The position numbers and the translations under genes are program-made. The notes beneath the pieces were generated by a model, which saw only the letters and a list, made by a program, of their open reading frames with translations, ran no database searches and was not told the origin of the DNA. Source: JAGQPD01 sp020426865 (GTDB lineage: Bacteria; Planctomycetota; Planctomycetia; Pirellulales; Pirellulaceae). From it: a DNA stretch of 64,000 nt. The stretch covers positions 1,116,001 through 1,180,000 of the forward strand of contig JAWKTN010000002.1 in NCBI GenBank assembly GCA_041399065.1. The letters run 5' to 3'. Positions 30,301 to 37,393 of the stretch are shown here, piece by piece (the stretch's first letter is position 1; each line of letters opens with the position of its first letter).

Positions 30301-30805
30301 CGTCATCGACGGCCACGAACAAGCAGCCGTGGCGCTCATCGACTTCCAACACCTCTCCCATCCAGAGGATTTCGTCATCGACAGCGGCGAAGTTGTCGCC
30401 GGGAGCCGGTGGCTTGGTGCTACCCTCTTGGAGCGATCGCGGGCAAAACGCAGTGGAACCTTCCCAGCGCCAGTCGAACTCCAACACTCCGTCAATGTGC
30501 AGGATGCACACCGTCCCCGAAATCTGTTGCGCGAACATGCTGACGCGGCGACATGTCAGGCGCTTCCAGCGTGAACTGTCGCGGAATTCCTGGGCGATCG
30601 CAACCGCGGCATCGCGCAGCAGTTTCTCGGATGCCGAAGGAAGCCCGAGTTGTTCGGGAAAATGAGCTAACTGGAAATCACCGTGATCTACACTATCCTG
30701 GTCGCGGTCGTCGTCGGTAGCATCGCGGTCCACGTCTTCCCAGTCCCCATCAGCGCATTCATTCGTCCGGCGCGCAAAGCCAACCATAAGGGCTTCAACT
30801 ACCAA
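27311..30805 (-). CDS. Large protein with two SF1 helicase cores (UPF1-like + UvrD-like)
   Basis: 1164 residues, no signal peptide. The first core is SF1B/UPF1-Dna2-like: Walker A GPPGTGKT (244-251), VVIDEAG (about 412), LVGDSKQLAPI, VTTVHSQQGSEADVV and NVALSRAREA. The second is SF1A/UvrD-like: GVAGSGKS (about 759), ALFIDEAQDMG, FYDNDQNVYG, RESFRSTVPI, TPHSFKGYEAE and VAMTRAR. The N-terminal about 230 residues contain a small beta-rich domain of unknown type. Both NTPase sites look intact. Proteins joining two complete SF1 motors are uncommon; the family could serve DNA repair, transcript handling or phage defence. No nuclease motif is evident. An alternative start lies six codons in. It stands alone, with remnants upstream and a convergent gene downstream. 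Confidence 0.85.
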   Translation of the reverse strand: MVVEALMVGFARRTNECADGDWEDVDRDATDDDRDQDSVDHGDFQLAHFPEQLGLPSASEKLLRDAAVAIAQEFRDSSRWKRLTCRRVSMFAQQISGTVCILHIDGVLEFDWRWEGSTAFCPRSLQEGSTKPPAPGDNFAAVDDEILWMGEVLEVDERHGCLFVAVDDANAIPSTGSFYVRPFEYLSVLDDLFNAPRFQNVRESLPPRLAATMGGIHPRSEAPVSKGLPKLQSWWRHAWNILWGPPGTGKTFTIGQQLAAVLDDPSERVLVVSTTNRATDAVALSIGKAVSDRQTNSLLDDGALLRVGKGAQLQSFTDANLEAMLPSSDHQALQEVDGLINKLRRLDAGDDRAITRKRIAELRAGVTDTGQLAFVDGNIRLVVATAFRATTQLNDPLIIRQIENHQAPFTTVVIDEAGLMSRVAIAALSLLAARRVVLVGDSKQLAPISRISRILPTCQQTWLANSGLGHLDQLEATPKAVHVLSAQHRMHPDVCQVVSTYQYGGFLKTASARSKQTTSAPAILNEHSRAIWYVLDEEDPELAAVRAERGPGNKSWLRTVTPRVLEKLFADDSLRKSKGVFVSPFTAQTQHISQWFAQQQLDDWDVTTVHSQQGSEADVVIFDTVNASSSTWPYEEWRRLINVALSRAREAVIVLASRGEMREPYLRPLLPLLKPSSLVMVGDHLHWQTIATTRPTTSSSRRTFAEKSRSGKAKPQSAVDADQLGAQIAGRQQLKPILSSEQQRLVNLKLDGKPRLVRGVAGSGKSVVLCNWLAKTVRRLAPGEEARIWAVFANRSLHHLLRDSIDAAWQQLHVESLALFEPPPFPWEKVTLLHVKDVLAGLLPSVSLSMDEFKYDYDRAAEEFLQRQDVAELLPRCTALFIDEAQDMGPSTLKLLLALVDQTDHEDANSRSAHIFYDNDQNVYGRKTPKWSEMGLDLRGRSSVMRESFRSTVPILELALNVLKRLTPDDAQDDRRELIQQGLIKQVLRDGEPWLQVAFSHLGGPRPTFHACLNRDDEMNLLGSDLVGLIRDEHVLPRDICLIYTGQSVLKQLQSKLEPGLRAIGVELSVQTNRPFEWRDNTLMATTPHSFKGYEAEIIIVPNVDTFVVGEQRILAHALYVAMTRARSMLKLYGTEGGSPTTVYLLNTIRRCIRLSNVVPTVED

Positions 30806-31132
30806 AGCCGGTACCGGAAAGTGTACCCTATGCTTGTGCGGCCGTCCTATAGGACTAGAATTGCTTCGCTCTGTGCCAGCTTTGGAGCCGACGCGCCGCC
30901 AACGATATGAAACGGAGTTCCACCCACGTCAGGCGTGCCAAAGATGTCCACTACCTCGAATTCCATCTGGTCCCCGACCTGGTCTTGCCATACCTCCGTG
31001 ATACGACCATTCTAGACGATCTCCACGTCGATCGGCGGCGCGGTCGGGTCACCCGCGCGACCGGGATCAGGGTCGATTGATCGGAATCATGAAACAGATG
31101 TGGGAAAATCGGCGGGCAGATTGCGGCGTCGA

Positions 31133-31306
31133 TCATGCCGGTGGCATTCGCCGGCGACGTGACAAGCAAAGGCAAACCGGTACGACGACGCTGCACACGA
31201 CTAACGAAGAAGGTTCGGGGACAAACGTGAGAAAACCAGCATCACTACTCCACGTGTAGGGGATATCCGTTGCGGTGGGGTCAAACGGATCGGTCTCGGC
31301 CGTCAT
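31133..31306 (-). pseudogene. PEP-CTERM protein C-terminal fragment
   Basis: The frame ends FLTFVPEPSSLVV, a hydrophobic stretch, then CLSRRRRMPPA and stop: PEP motif, transmembrane helix, basic cluster, the classic tripartite sorting signal. Only about 57 residues remain and the upstream coding part is missing or replaced by palindromic repeat sequence. Confidence 0.65.
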
Positions 31307-31421
31307 CACAACCCCTGGCGGGCACGCAGGGCCCGGTTTCCGCGCCCCGCGCCCCCAGGGCCGAAGGCCCGACACAAGTGTGTTACGGTCCAGCGCAGGG
31401 ATCGCAGTCATACTCGGCATC

Positions 31422-31537
31422 GCGGTACTCGTACTCGTACGCGCTCGTCGTCGATCGACAAGGGTTCAACATTCGTTCCATTGCCGGCGCGATCACCGGT
31501 AGAGTAGGAGTACCGCTGCGCACAGTACGAGTACCGC
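31422..31537. repeat. Inverted GTACGAGTACCGC repeat pair
   Basis: A 13-bp sequence at 31422-31434 recurs inverted at 31525-31537, about 90 bp apart, with additional GTAC-GAGTAC echoes beside each arm. No gene between. Likely a dispersed palindromic element. Confidence 0.5.
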
Positions 31538-31769
31538 AAAGTGCCACCCGCGTCTCTGACGATAGCGCGTCGTGCCTTGCGGCGTTGCCGCGATACGGCT
31601 GGGGACAGCCGTGGGACTTTGACAGAACGTCCGCGTTGACCGATGCCGCGGCGAGTGATTTTCCATCGGCAAAAGGCTGGCCACCGCGGCTTCGGGCGAA
31701 CGCTTTGTTCGCCGCGTTTTCCTCGCAGCTTTGCAGTGCCTGTAGGCTTACATCTTGCATCGTCATCTT

Positions 31770-32198
31770 ACCACGAAGGACACGAAGAGCACGAAGGAAA
31801 TCACAGCACGAAGCGCTTACTGCCTTCCTTCAGCTTGGTTACGTTGAAATTCATTAGCAGTCCAATCTTTATTTCCGCCAATTTCATATAGGTCAACAAT
31901 TCCGCCTCGTGAATCCCCAACAGCTTCTCAACGCTCTTCAACTCGATAATGAGTGGTTCTCGACCAGAACGTCGATACGGTATCCACAGTCGAGCAGAAC
32001 GTCTTTGTATCGAACGGGTTGTGCAAGTTGAAGCTGAAAGGCAATGTTGTTGCGACTCAATTCATGTGCCAAGCATTGCTCGTAGGCCGACTCGAGCAGG
32101 CCCGGCCCTAGGTTTCGATGGACTTCGATAGCACAGCCGATTACGCGATTGGATAGATCGTCGAATTCCATCTTCGTGCTCTTCGTGTCCTTCGTGGT
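31770..32198. mobile_element. Candidate mini-element: GxxExxY gene bounded by perfect 27-bp inverted repeats
   Basis: The arms are 31770-31796 and 32172-32198, perfectly inverted 27-mers made of repeated CACGAAG units. The right arm ends one base from the GxxExxY start codon, and the left arm begins 4 nt after the restored stop codon. Thus the 429-bp unit is exactly one gene plus its two arms. The arms may be terminal repeats of a mobile or homing unit, or may pair in the transcript. No transposase is encoded and I could not identify a target-site duplication by eye. Confidence 0.55.
31801..32171 (-). pseudogene. GxxExxY-family protein gene with frameshift
   Basis: Starting MEFDDLSNRVIGCAIEVHRN, then LGPGLLESAYEQCL (the G-x-x-E-x-x-Y signature), LAHEL, VRYKDVLLDCGYRIDVLVEN. 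At about 31945-31955 the frame ends (HSLSS-stop), while the neighbouring frame continues LIIELKSVEKLLGIHEAELL to KRFVL and a TGA at 31801-31803. The combined product of about 122 residues matches the usual family length of about 125. The D...ExK-like pattern (IDVLVEN ... IIELKSV) suggests a PD-(D/E)XK nuclease-like fold, as proposed for this family. The frameshift separates the two catalytic halves, so the copy is probably dead unless the base call is wrong. Confidence 0.8.
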
Positions 32199-32405
32199 GC
32201 CTAACTTTCCTCAGCCCGTACAGTACGTCTTAAGTGGCGAACTTGATTATTACCGGACGACCCGGCGATAAGCCCTCAGGGCGGGTGTTATTGCCGAACC
32301 GGCGATAAGTCGATGGATAATTATCCTTTACTTATTGCCGATGACCGTGAACTTGGCAATGGTAAGGCAAAAAACAGGCGTTTCTGGTTTTTTACGGCTT
32401 TGTCG

Positions 32406-32987
32406 TCAAGTCGGGATTGCTGATGGTGAATGGATGTCGGTTTCCATCACGAACAAATCGGCGCGAACTTTTTCAATGGCATCCGTTTGAAACTGGTGCC
32501 CTTGGCCGACGATCAACTGACGGATCTGAGCGATCGTTTCGGGCCTGAGCAAACAGATGTTGTTGCGAGTGGTTCGCCACTTGAATTCCGTTTCATCGCA
32601 GTCGCCCAGCCCCATGATGGCTCGCAACTTGCGATGGTTCTCAGCCAGGTCCTGCAACTGATCGTACGTCAGATCGCAGCCCAGGCGAACAGCCGCCAGC
32701 ACGACCAAATGCCAGTAATCCATCCCCTTGCGTCCCGTGTCGGTCCGTGTGTCGCCGTTGATGTCGCCGGCGGCCAGACTGAGAATTCGAACGGCGAGCT
32801 CCCGGTTGCAGTACACGTGCTGCAGCGCTCGCAGCACGGGAACGATCCGATCCCGCGGCTCCAGATTCAGCGCCGCTTGTTCCATCGGCACGCTGTCCAA
32901 CCGCAACTGATTCGAGTATCCTTTTCGCATCCTTCGCTTCTCGAAGATTTTGAGTGTCGATTGCGTTTTGTTTGACTTGTTCAACAA
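32406..32987 (-). pseudogene. Truncated ISNCY-like transposase, N-terminal part
   Basis: 193 codons. RKGYSNQLRLDSVPM, RILSLAAGDINGDTRTDTGRKGMD (DDE-type first aspartate region) and KVRADLFVMETDIH match the N-terminal half of ISNCY-type transposases. The family is more than 400 residues, and here the frame ends just after METDIH, where members normally read HYPTES, so the catalytic C-terminal half is gone. The flank 32199-32405 contains direct GGCGATAAG motifs (32269 and 32303) but no intact IS end. Confidence 0.75.
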
Positions 32988-33049
32988 TCAATACGCGTCA
33001 AACACCAATCTTCGCGGAGCTTTTTTGCGTCCTCACTCTATTTTTCCCA

Positions 33050-33400
33050 AGTAAAACCCGTTTCGGGACAGCCACTAGCAACACGACCAACGGTTCGGTG
33101 ACACCGTTCTATCAGGCCGATCCGCTCATCACCAACAGTTTCGGTGATTCGTCAACTTCGTTTACAGCCTACGGCAGTACCGGCGGCCCGAGTATCTCGG
33201 GTGCGGTCGGTTCGTCGATTCTGTTGGGCCAAATCCAATTGCATATGCCGTCCTCAGCCGCAATGGGCGATACGACAACCCTGACGCTCTCCGACCCCTC
33301 ATCGTTTTCGGATTGGGGAGCCGGCAGTTCCGGTGCAACGTTCGACGATCTCTTATTTCCAAGCAGCATCACGATTACCTCCGTCCCGGAAGCGAACGTT
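33050..33400 (+). pseudogene. Secreted-protein C-terminal remnant
   Basis: The plus-strand frame reads LTLSDPSSFSDWGAGSSGAT, DDLLFPSSITITSVPEA and then loses resemblance, as in the last about 100 residues of a PEP-CTERM-type protein cut within its sorting signal. The start seen further upstream (32954) lies inside the transposase and is not real. Confidence 0.45.
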
Positions 33401-33481
33401 TTACCTGGCAAATCACCATTCCAACTGACACGGGAATCCAAAATAGCACGCTGCACACGCCGTGCCTCGAGCGGTTGTAAC

Positions 33482-33508
33482 ACCGGACGGCCTGCGCCGT
33501 ACCGCTTC
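33482..33508 (+). repeat. 27-bp dispersed repeat, copy 1
   Basis: This 27-mer (ACCGGACGG-NN-TGCGCCGTACCGCTTC) is found again at 39944-39970 in the same orientation with 25 of 27 bases equal. Both copies sit next to the 3' end of a minus-strand gene (ABC1 kinase here, ThuA there). A related GCGGCTTGCGCCGCGCC follows at 33525. Confidence 0.55.
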
Positions 33509-33543
33509 CGTTACTAAATGACCGAGCGGCTTGCGCCGCGCCA

Positions 33544-34968
33544 CTACGTATACGAACGGTCCCACCCGGTGATGGCTACTTCTTCTTCAGCGATCGGTCG
33601 GATGTCGAGTTTTGCCTTCAAGCGGTAAAGAATTGAACGCCAACCGAATTGCTGACGAGCGATTAGCGGCGTGCATGGTTGCGCGCGCGAGTATCGCCGC
33701 TTGACCATCTGAGCGAATAGATCAACTCCCTCACGGAAATCTGCCTCGTCGCCAAAATCGAATTCACCGCCGCAGTACCGCGGCCGCCAGCTCCAATCTG
33801 CGAAGCGATCCATGATCGCCTTGCGCTCGCCGATATACTCCTGGTCCGATAGCTCGCACCATAGTCTGTTAGCCGCGTCGCGGTCCTCGCGCCGCCCGGT
33901 CGTCAGAGGTTTGTCCATGACTTCCATCAAATGCCAAAGCTTGGCGTCCAAGGGAATCATCATGCCAAAGTCCAACAAACCGATCCGACCATCGTCAAGA
34001 AACAACACGTTGCCCGGATGGAAGTCAATATAGAGTGTCCGACCGGCATAGATCATGCGATACCAAGCGCGAACCAGCCGCTCGGCCACAACGTTTCGCT
34101 GCTGCTGCGAAGGATTGCCTTGCAAGTAGCGATCGAGATGGACGCCCCCAATGTATTCCATCGTCAGGACACGCGAAGTGCTCACTCTTGGTATGACCCG
34201 CGGCACGACGACGCCATCCGATTCACGGTACAAATTGCGAATGTGTATTTGATTCGCTGCTTCCTGCTGGTAATCGCATTCCATCTCTAATCGGCTACGG
34301 ATGTCTTCGAACTGTGCCTTGACATATTCCCAATCACGAGTCAGCCGCGACGGCAGGAGGAATAACATTAGATTTCGCAAGTCGTCGTTGATCGCGCGAC
34401 CAACTCCTGGATATTGGATCTTTACAGCCACGTCCTCGCCAGAGGTAAGTGTCGCGCGGTGGACTTGCCCCAGTGAAGCGGCAGCAAATGCATCGTGATC
34501 GAAGCTGGCAAATAACTGCTCCACGTCGGAGCCCAACTCGTTGTGGACCATTTCACGGAGCAGCGACCAGTGCATTGGGGGAGCGTCGAAATGGAGTCGG
34601 TCTAAGGTGTCGACGAATTCTCTTGGCGCGACATCCGGAAAATTGGCCATCATCTGTCCCACTTTCATCGCCGCGCCCCTCAGGTAACTCATGGAGTCCA
34701 ACATTCTTAGTGCCGTCCGCCAGTGTGTTTCCGCCAGGTTTCGCTCGGATTCCGTGGCATGACTGAACCAGCTGCGAAGCCAATAGAATAGATAGGCGGC
34801 GGCGATTTTGGCTTGCAGGGTTCCGAGCATTCCCAATCGCCGCCACCGACCGACTGGAATGGGACGTAGCGACATCTGTTCCAATGGGCTTGGAACGGTG
34901 AACTTTTCCTCACGCTCCATCGCCTCAACTTCAGGTAAGGCCTTAATCAATTCAGCAACCGAAGGCAT
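33544..34968 (-). CDS. ABC1/UbiB/AarF-family atypical kinase
   Basis: 474 residues from MPSVAELIKALPEV; the start lies 1 nt after the tetR stop (TAA-T-ATG). It carries the family's KxGQ-type motif (MKVGQMMANFPD), the AxAS-like loop (AAASLGQVHRA), VAVKIQYPG (ATP-binding lysine), ECDYQQEA, MEYIGGVHL and the catalytic FHPGNVLFLDDGRIGLLDFG. These proteins are ATPases/atypical kinases of lipid or quinone metabolism. A hydrophobic stretch near residues 70-85 may associate with the membrane. As the last gene of a sulfotransferase-tetR-ABC1 operon it probably serves a lipid-modifying pathway rather than ubiquinone synthesis; this is inference. Confidence 0.9.
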   Translation of the reverse strand: MPSVAELIKALPEVEAMEREEKFTVPSPLEQMSLRPIPVGRWRRLGMLGTLQAKIAAAYLFYWLRSWFSHATESERNLAETHWRTALRMLDSMSYLRGAAMKVGQMMANFPDVAPREFVDTLDRLHFDAPPMHWSLLREMVHNELGSDVEQLFASFDHDAFAAASLGQVHRATLTSGEDVAVKIQYPGVGRAINDDLRNLMLFLLPSRLTRDWEYVKAQFEDIRSRLEMECDYQQEAANQIHIRNLYRESDGVVVPRVIPRVSTSRVLTMEYIGGVHLDRYLQGNPSQQQRNVVAERLVRAWYRMIYAGRTLYIDFHPGNVLFLDDGRIGLLDFGMMIPLDAKLWHLMEVMDKPLTTGRREDRDAANRLWCELSDQEYIGERKAIMDRFADWSWRPRYCGGEFDFGDEADFREGVDLFAQMVKRRYSRAQPCTPLIARQQFGWRSILYRLKAKLDIRPIAEEEVAITGWDRSYT

Positions 34969-34969
34969 A

Positions 34970-35599
34970 TTATCGTCTCCTCTGTTTCTTCTTGCTGCCG
35001 GTGGACGTGTTCCGCGCGTCGTCCAGCCAACCAACAAACATTGCCAGTGAATGGTCGATCAGTGCCAACGTGTCTTCTTGTTTTGGTGACGTGTCGTTGG
35101 CCCAGAATATCAGAATCCCAGTAAATAGCGTCCACAACAGCTGGAGTGCCATCGATGACAACTCGCCGTAGCCATGTCGAATCGCCAGCTGGGTCGCGGC
35201 ATCCAGTAGGGACAAGCGAACGGACATCGCCGCTTCATCGGACTTGCCGGCCAGAGGACTGAGCAAAGACTCGACCAATGCCGGAAGAAGTTTTCGCATC
35301 GTCTTGAGCTGTCGCAGTTGAAGTGCGACCAAGGAGAACAGCGATTCTTCGAGCGAGCATTTGGCGGGCGGGCTTTCCTGGAATTTCGCCAGCGCAGCGG
35401 ATACGGCATCGCTGACGACTGCCGACAACACAGCTTCCTTATCGGCAAAATAGTTGAACAACGTCCCATGAGCGACATCAGCCGCCCGGGCAATATCGCG
35501 CGTCGTGGTTTGTTCGAATCCTTGCTGTCGGAACAGTTTTCGCGACGCAACCAGCAGCGATCTTCGCGTCGCTGCCTTCGTTTCCGCGGTTACTCGCAT
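34970..35599 (-). CDS. TetR-family transcriptional regulator
   Basis: 209 residues. The N-terminal helix-turn-helix is typical: AATRRSLLVASRKLFRQQGF, TTTRDIARAADVAHGTLFNY, then FADKEAVL. The C-terminal ligand domain is not recognisable. It sits between the sulfotransferase gene (about 80 bp upstream) and the ABC1 kinase (1 nt), all minus strand. A perfect 20-bp palindrome just upstream of the operon promoter (36840-36859) is a natural candidate operator, so autorepression relieved by a small lipophilic ligand is proposed. Confidence 0.92.
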   Translation of the reverse strand: MRVTAETKAATRRSLLVASRKLFRQQGFEQTTTRDIARAADVAHGTLFNYFADKEAVLSAVVSDAVSAALAKFQESPPAKCSLEESLFSLVALQLRQLKTMRKLLPALVESLLSPLAGKSDEAAMSVRLSLLDAATQLAIRHGYGELSSMALQLLWTLFTGILIFWANDTSPKQEDTLALIDHSLAMFVGWLDDARNTSTGSKKKQRRR

Positions 35600-35678
35600 G
35601 ATTCTCTTCGTCTCCTGTTTTGCGTGTTACCCAGCTGTCCCCAGCCGTAATGTTCCTCAGCTGTCCCCCGCTGGTCGG

Positions 35679-36776
35679 TCAGTTATATCCCCAAACTTCG
35701 AAACATTGGGATAGCCGCTGCGACAGCTGCCGCTTTGTGGCGGATGGAAGTTCGGAAAAAGAGTTTTTCCGATAACCTTGAATGGAAGTCAGATAATCGG
35801 TCAACGTCCGTTCGGACTCGCCAAAACGCGAGAGGGAAAGGTGCTCGTAAATGTGACGGATCGTCTCCAACGGACTGGCGTCGAGATCCTCAAACGCGAT
35901 TTCGCAGAGATTTGCCGCTGGAATAAGCTCTCGTTCTTCAACGAATGCGTCGTAGACATCCACGTGGGCATCGAGCAGCGCTGACTGATCTTGTTGGTAT
36001 CGCTGGAATATCCAGTACGGCGATACCTTCCTGCCAGCATGGATTGCAGATCGAAAAACGTCATAGGGATTTCGACGGATGTGGACGAACTTTGCGTTAG
36101 GAAATATCTCCAAGAGCAACTTGATTCGCCCAGTATGTCCCGGAGACTTTAACACAAGTGGTCGTTGGTATTTGAACGTCAACTTCTTCAGAAACCATAG
36201 CCACTTCGCCTTCCATTGCCCTCTTTCATCGGCGGTTGCATTACGAAGCGTTAAGAACCGCCAGTAGTCCTTGCCTGTCTTCGGAAACGCGAATCCGCAG
36301 ACATACGAAAGCCCCGCCGGAACCAGCGCGAATTCATCCTCCTGCGGCTGCGCACTGCCTTGGACCACGTTGTCCATCGGCCGCCGCGGCGTCATGAAGT
36401 TGTCGAGCAACGGCGCTGACTTTTCTTCGGTCGTGAGAAACGTATTGGGGAATAGAGCCTGATAGGTATTTGGATAGGCGTAGCGATTGTCTTTCGCGAG
36501 CAAATTGTGCAAATGTGTTGTCCCACTTCGCCAAATCCCCAGCACGATCAGTGGCGGCGGGACATCGACCGCCTGGACCTTCGCATCGAATTGTCGTTCA
36601 CGCCTCATATTTCCCGAGTTCATGAGGCTATTGAATGTGGCCATTGCGACGCGGGGCCAGTACCGTGGGTCGATCGCGAACCGATTTCGGCGGAGATGGG
36701 CAAGCCACTCGCGGAGCGTGCATCCCGACATTCCACCGGGACCAACATGTTTGATGAACTGATTGCGTAGTGACAT
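35679..36776 (-). CDS. Sulfotransferase-family protein
   Basis: 365 residues from MSLRNQFIKHVGP; this start has GGAG 8 nt upstream and lies downstream of the predicted promoter, whereas the alternative ATG at 36806 is at the -10 edge. LGIWRSGTTHLHNLL (about 78-92) is the 5'-phosphosulfate-binding loop for PAPS. KFVHIRRNPYDVFRS is the 3'-phosphate-binding helix with conserved Arg, and LVLKSPGHTGRI the central strand. It would transfer sulfate to an alcohol or lipid acceptor. The first gene of the tetR-ABC1 operon, it shows no signal peptide. Acceptor unknown. Confidence 0.88.
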   Translation of the reverse strand: MSLRNQFIKHVGPGGMSGCTLREWLAHLRRNRFAIDPRYWPRVAMATFNSLMNSGNMRRERQFDAKVQAVDVPPPLIVLGIWRSGTTHLHNLLAKDNRYAYPNTYQALFPNTFLTTEEKSAPLLDNFMTPRRPMDNVVQGSAQPQEDEFALVPAGLSYVCGFAFPKTGKDYWRFLTLRNATADERGQWKAKWLWFLKKLTFKYQRPLVLKSPGHTGRIKLLLEIFPNAKFVHIRRNPYDVFRSAIHAGRKVSPYWIFQRYQQDQSALLDAHVDVYDAFVEERELIPAANLCEIAFEDLDASPLETIRHIYEHLSLSRFGESERTLTDYLTSIQGYRKNSFSELPSATKRQLSQRLSQCFEVWGYN

Positions 36777-36806
36777 GATCGCTCCGCCGTTGAATTCCTT
36801 GCCCAC

Positions 36807-36834
36807 ATTCTAGCGGCGCAGCCCACCATGTCAA
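36807..36834 (-). promoter_or_regulatory. Sigma70-type promoter of the sulfotransferase-tetR-ABC1 operon
   Basis: On the minus strand TTGACA (36834-36829) and TAGAAT (36812-36807) are separated by 16 bp. Transcription would start near 36800, 24 nt before the chosen sulfotransferase ATG. Confidence 0.7.
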
Positions 36835-36839
36835 TGGCT

Positions 36840-36859
36840 AATATGAGCATGCTCATATT
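36840..36859. promoter_or_regulatory. Perfect 20-bp palindrome, candidate TetR operator
   Basis: AATATGAGCATGCTCATATT reads the same on both strands and ends 6 bp upstream of the -35 box. Length and symmetry fit TetR-family operators, and the operon encodes one. Confidence 0.65.
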
Positions 36860-36977
36860 ATGTCGGTTTACTCTCCGAGTCGAGTATTGCTCAGCGTTAT
36901 CCAGCACTTGGACGTGCCGAGGCGGTCTCACGGCAACGCTGTGGCCATCCGTGGGTTCGAAACGTGGTCGCGTCTCG

Positions 36978-37250
36978 CTAGTCAATCCGTTTGCCAAGAA
37001 TCTCAACGTCGAGACGATCCTTATCACGTCCCGATGCGATTTTGTTGGCAATGAGATGCTTGAGGCCGATCACGGGAATCATCTCACCATCGATTTCGAT
37101 CGCAAGGCGCTCCGGCCAGGCGTCATCAAAGTTGACTCCGGAAATCGATGTGAGGATGTCGATACGTTGTGGGGGCGCTCCGATTTGGTAAACGATATCC
37201 AACATGCAGAAGTCTTCGACAGAGACTTTTGATAGTGGGGCGCGGAAGTG
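36978..37250 (-). pseudogene. Nucleotidyltransferase-like protein, C-terminal half only
   Basis: The frame reads LSKVSVEDFCM, QIGAPPQRIDILTSISGV, IEIDGEMIPVIGLKHLIANK and RLDVEILGKRID: the distal half of the DUF6036/MNT-like nucleotidyltransferases often found as antitoxin-like genes. A TAG lies directly upstream (near 37251), and the N-terminal GS..D..D catalytic motif is absent, so the gene is a remnant. The following plus-strand gene's upstream region overlaps it. Confidence 0.6.
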
Positions 37251-37393
37251 CTACAATGCTGCCCAAACTCGGCTGGCGTTGGCGTCCGTTGGGCGAACCC
37301 AAAGGTCGATGTCGCCGGTTGCTCGAGGGAAACCGTGTGCGGCCATGGCGTAGGCTCAAACAAATTACCAAAAGAATTACCAGGAGCAATCCC

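Larger units (their letters stand above)
30806..31769. other. Remnant-rich intergenic region
   Basis: No intact gene. The minus strand around 31080-30850 reads as protein-like sequence (GDQMEFEVVDIFGTPDV) broken by a TAG near 31016, probably a dead secreted-protein gene. A PEP-CTERM tail fragment (31306-31133), a GC-rich palindrome block (about 31310-31380) and an inverted GTACGAGTACCGC repeat follow. The plus-strand ORFs through here are not credible. Confidence 0.5.

Noticed and set aside
30907..31080. Plus-strand 56-codon ORF starting MKRSSTHVRRAKD
   Set aside because: The opposite strand has more protein-like composition; arginine-rich frame probably a shadow of a remnant.
31270..31857. 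Plus-strand ORF of 195 codons
   Set aside because: It runs across the PEP-CTERM remnant, palindromes and the GxxExxY arm; no protein-like character.
31940..31960. Programmed frameshift in the GxxExxY gene
   Set aside because: I see no slippery heptamer or downstream pseudoknot, so mutation or error is simpler.
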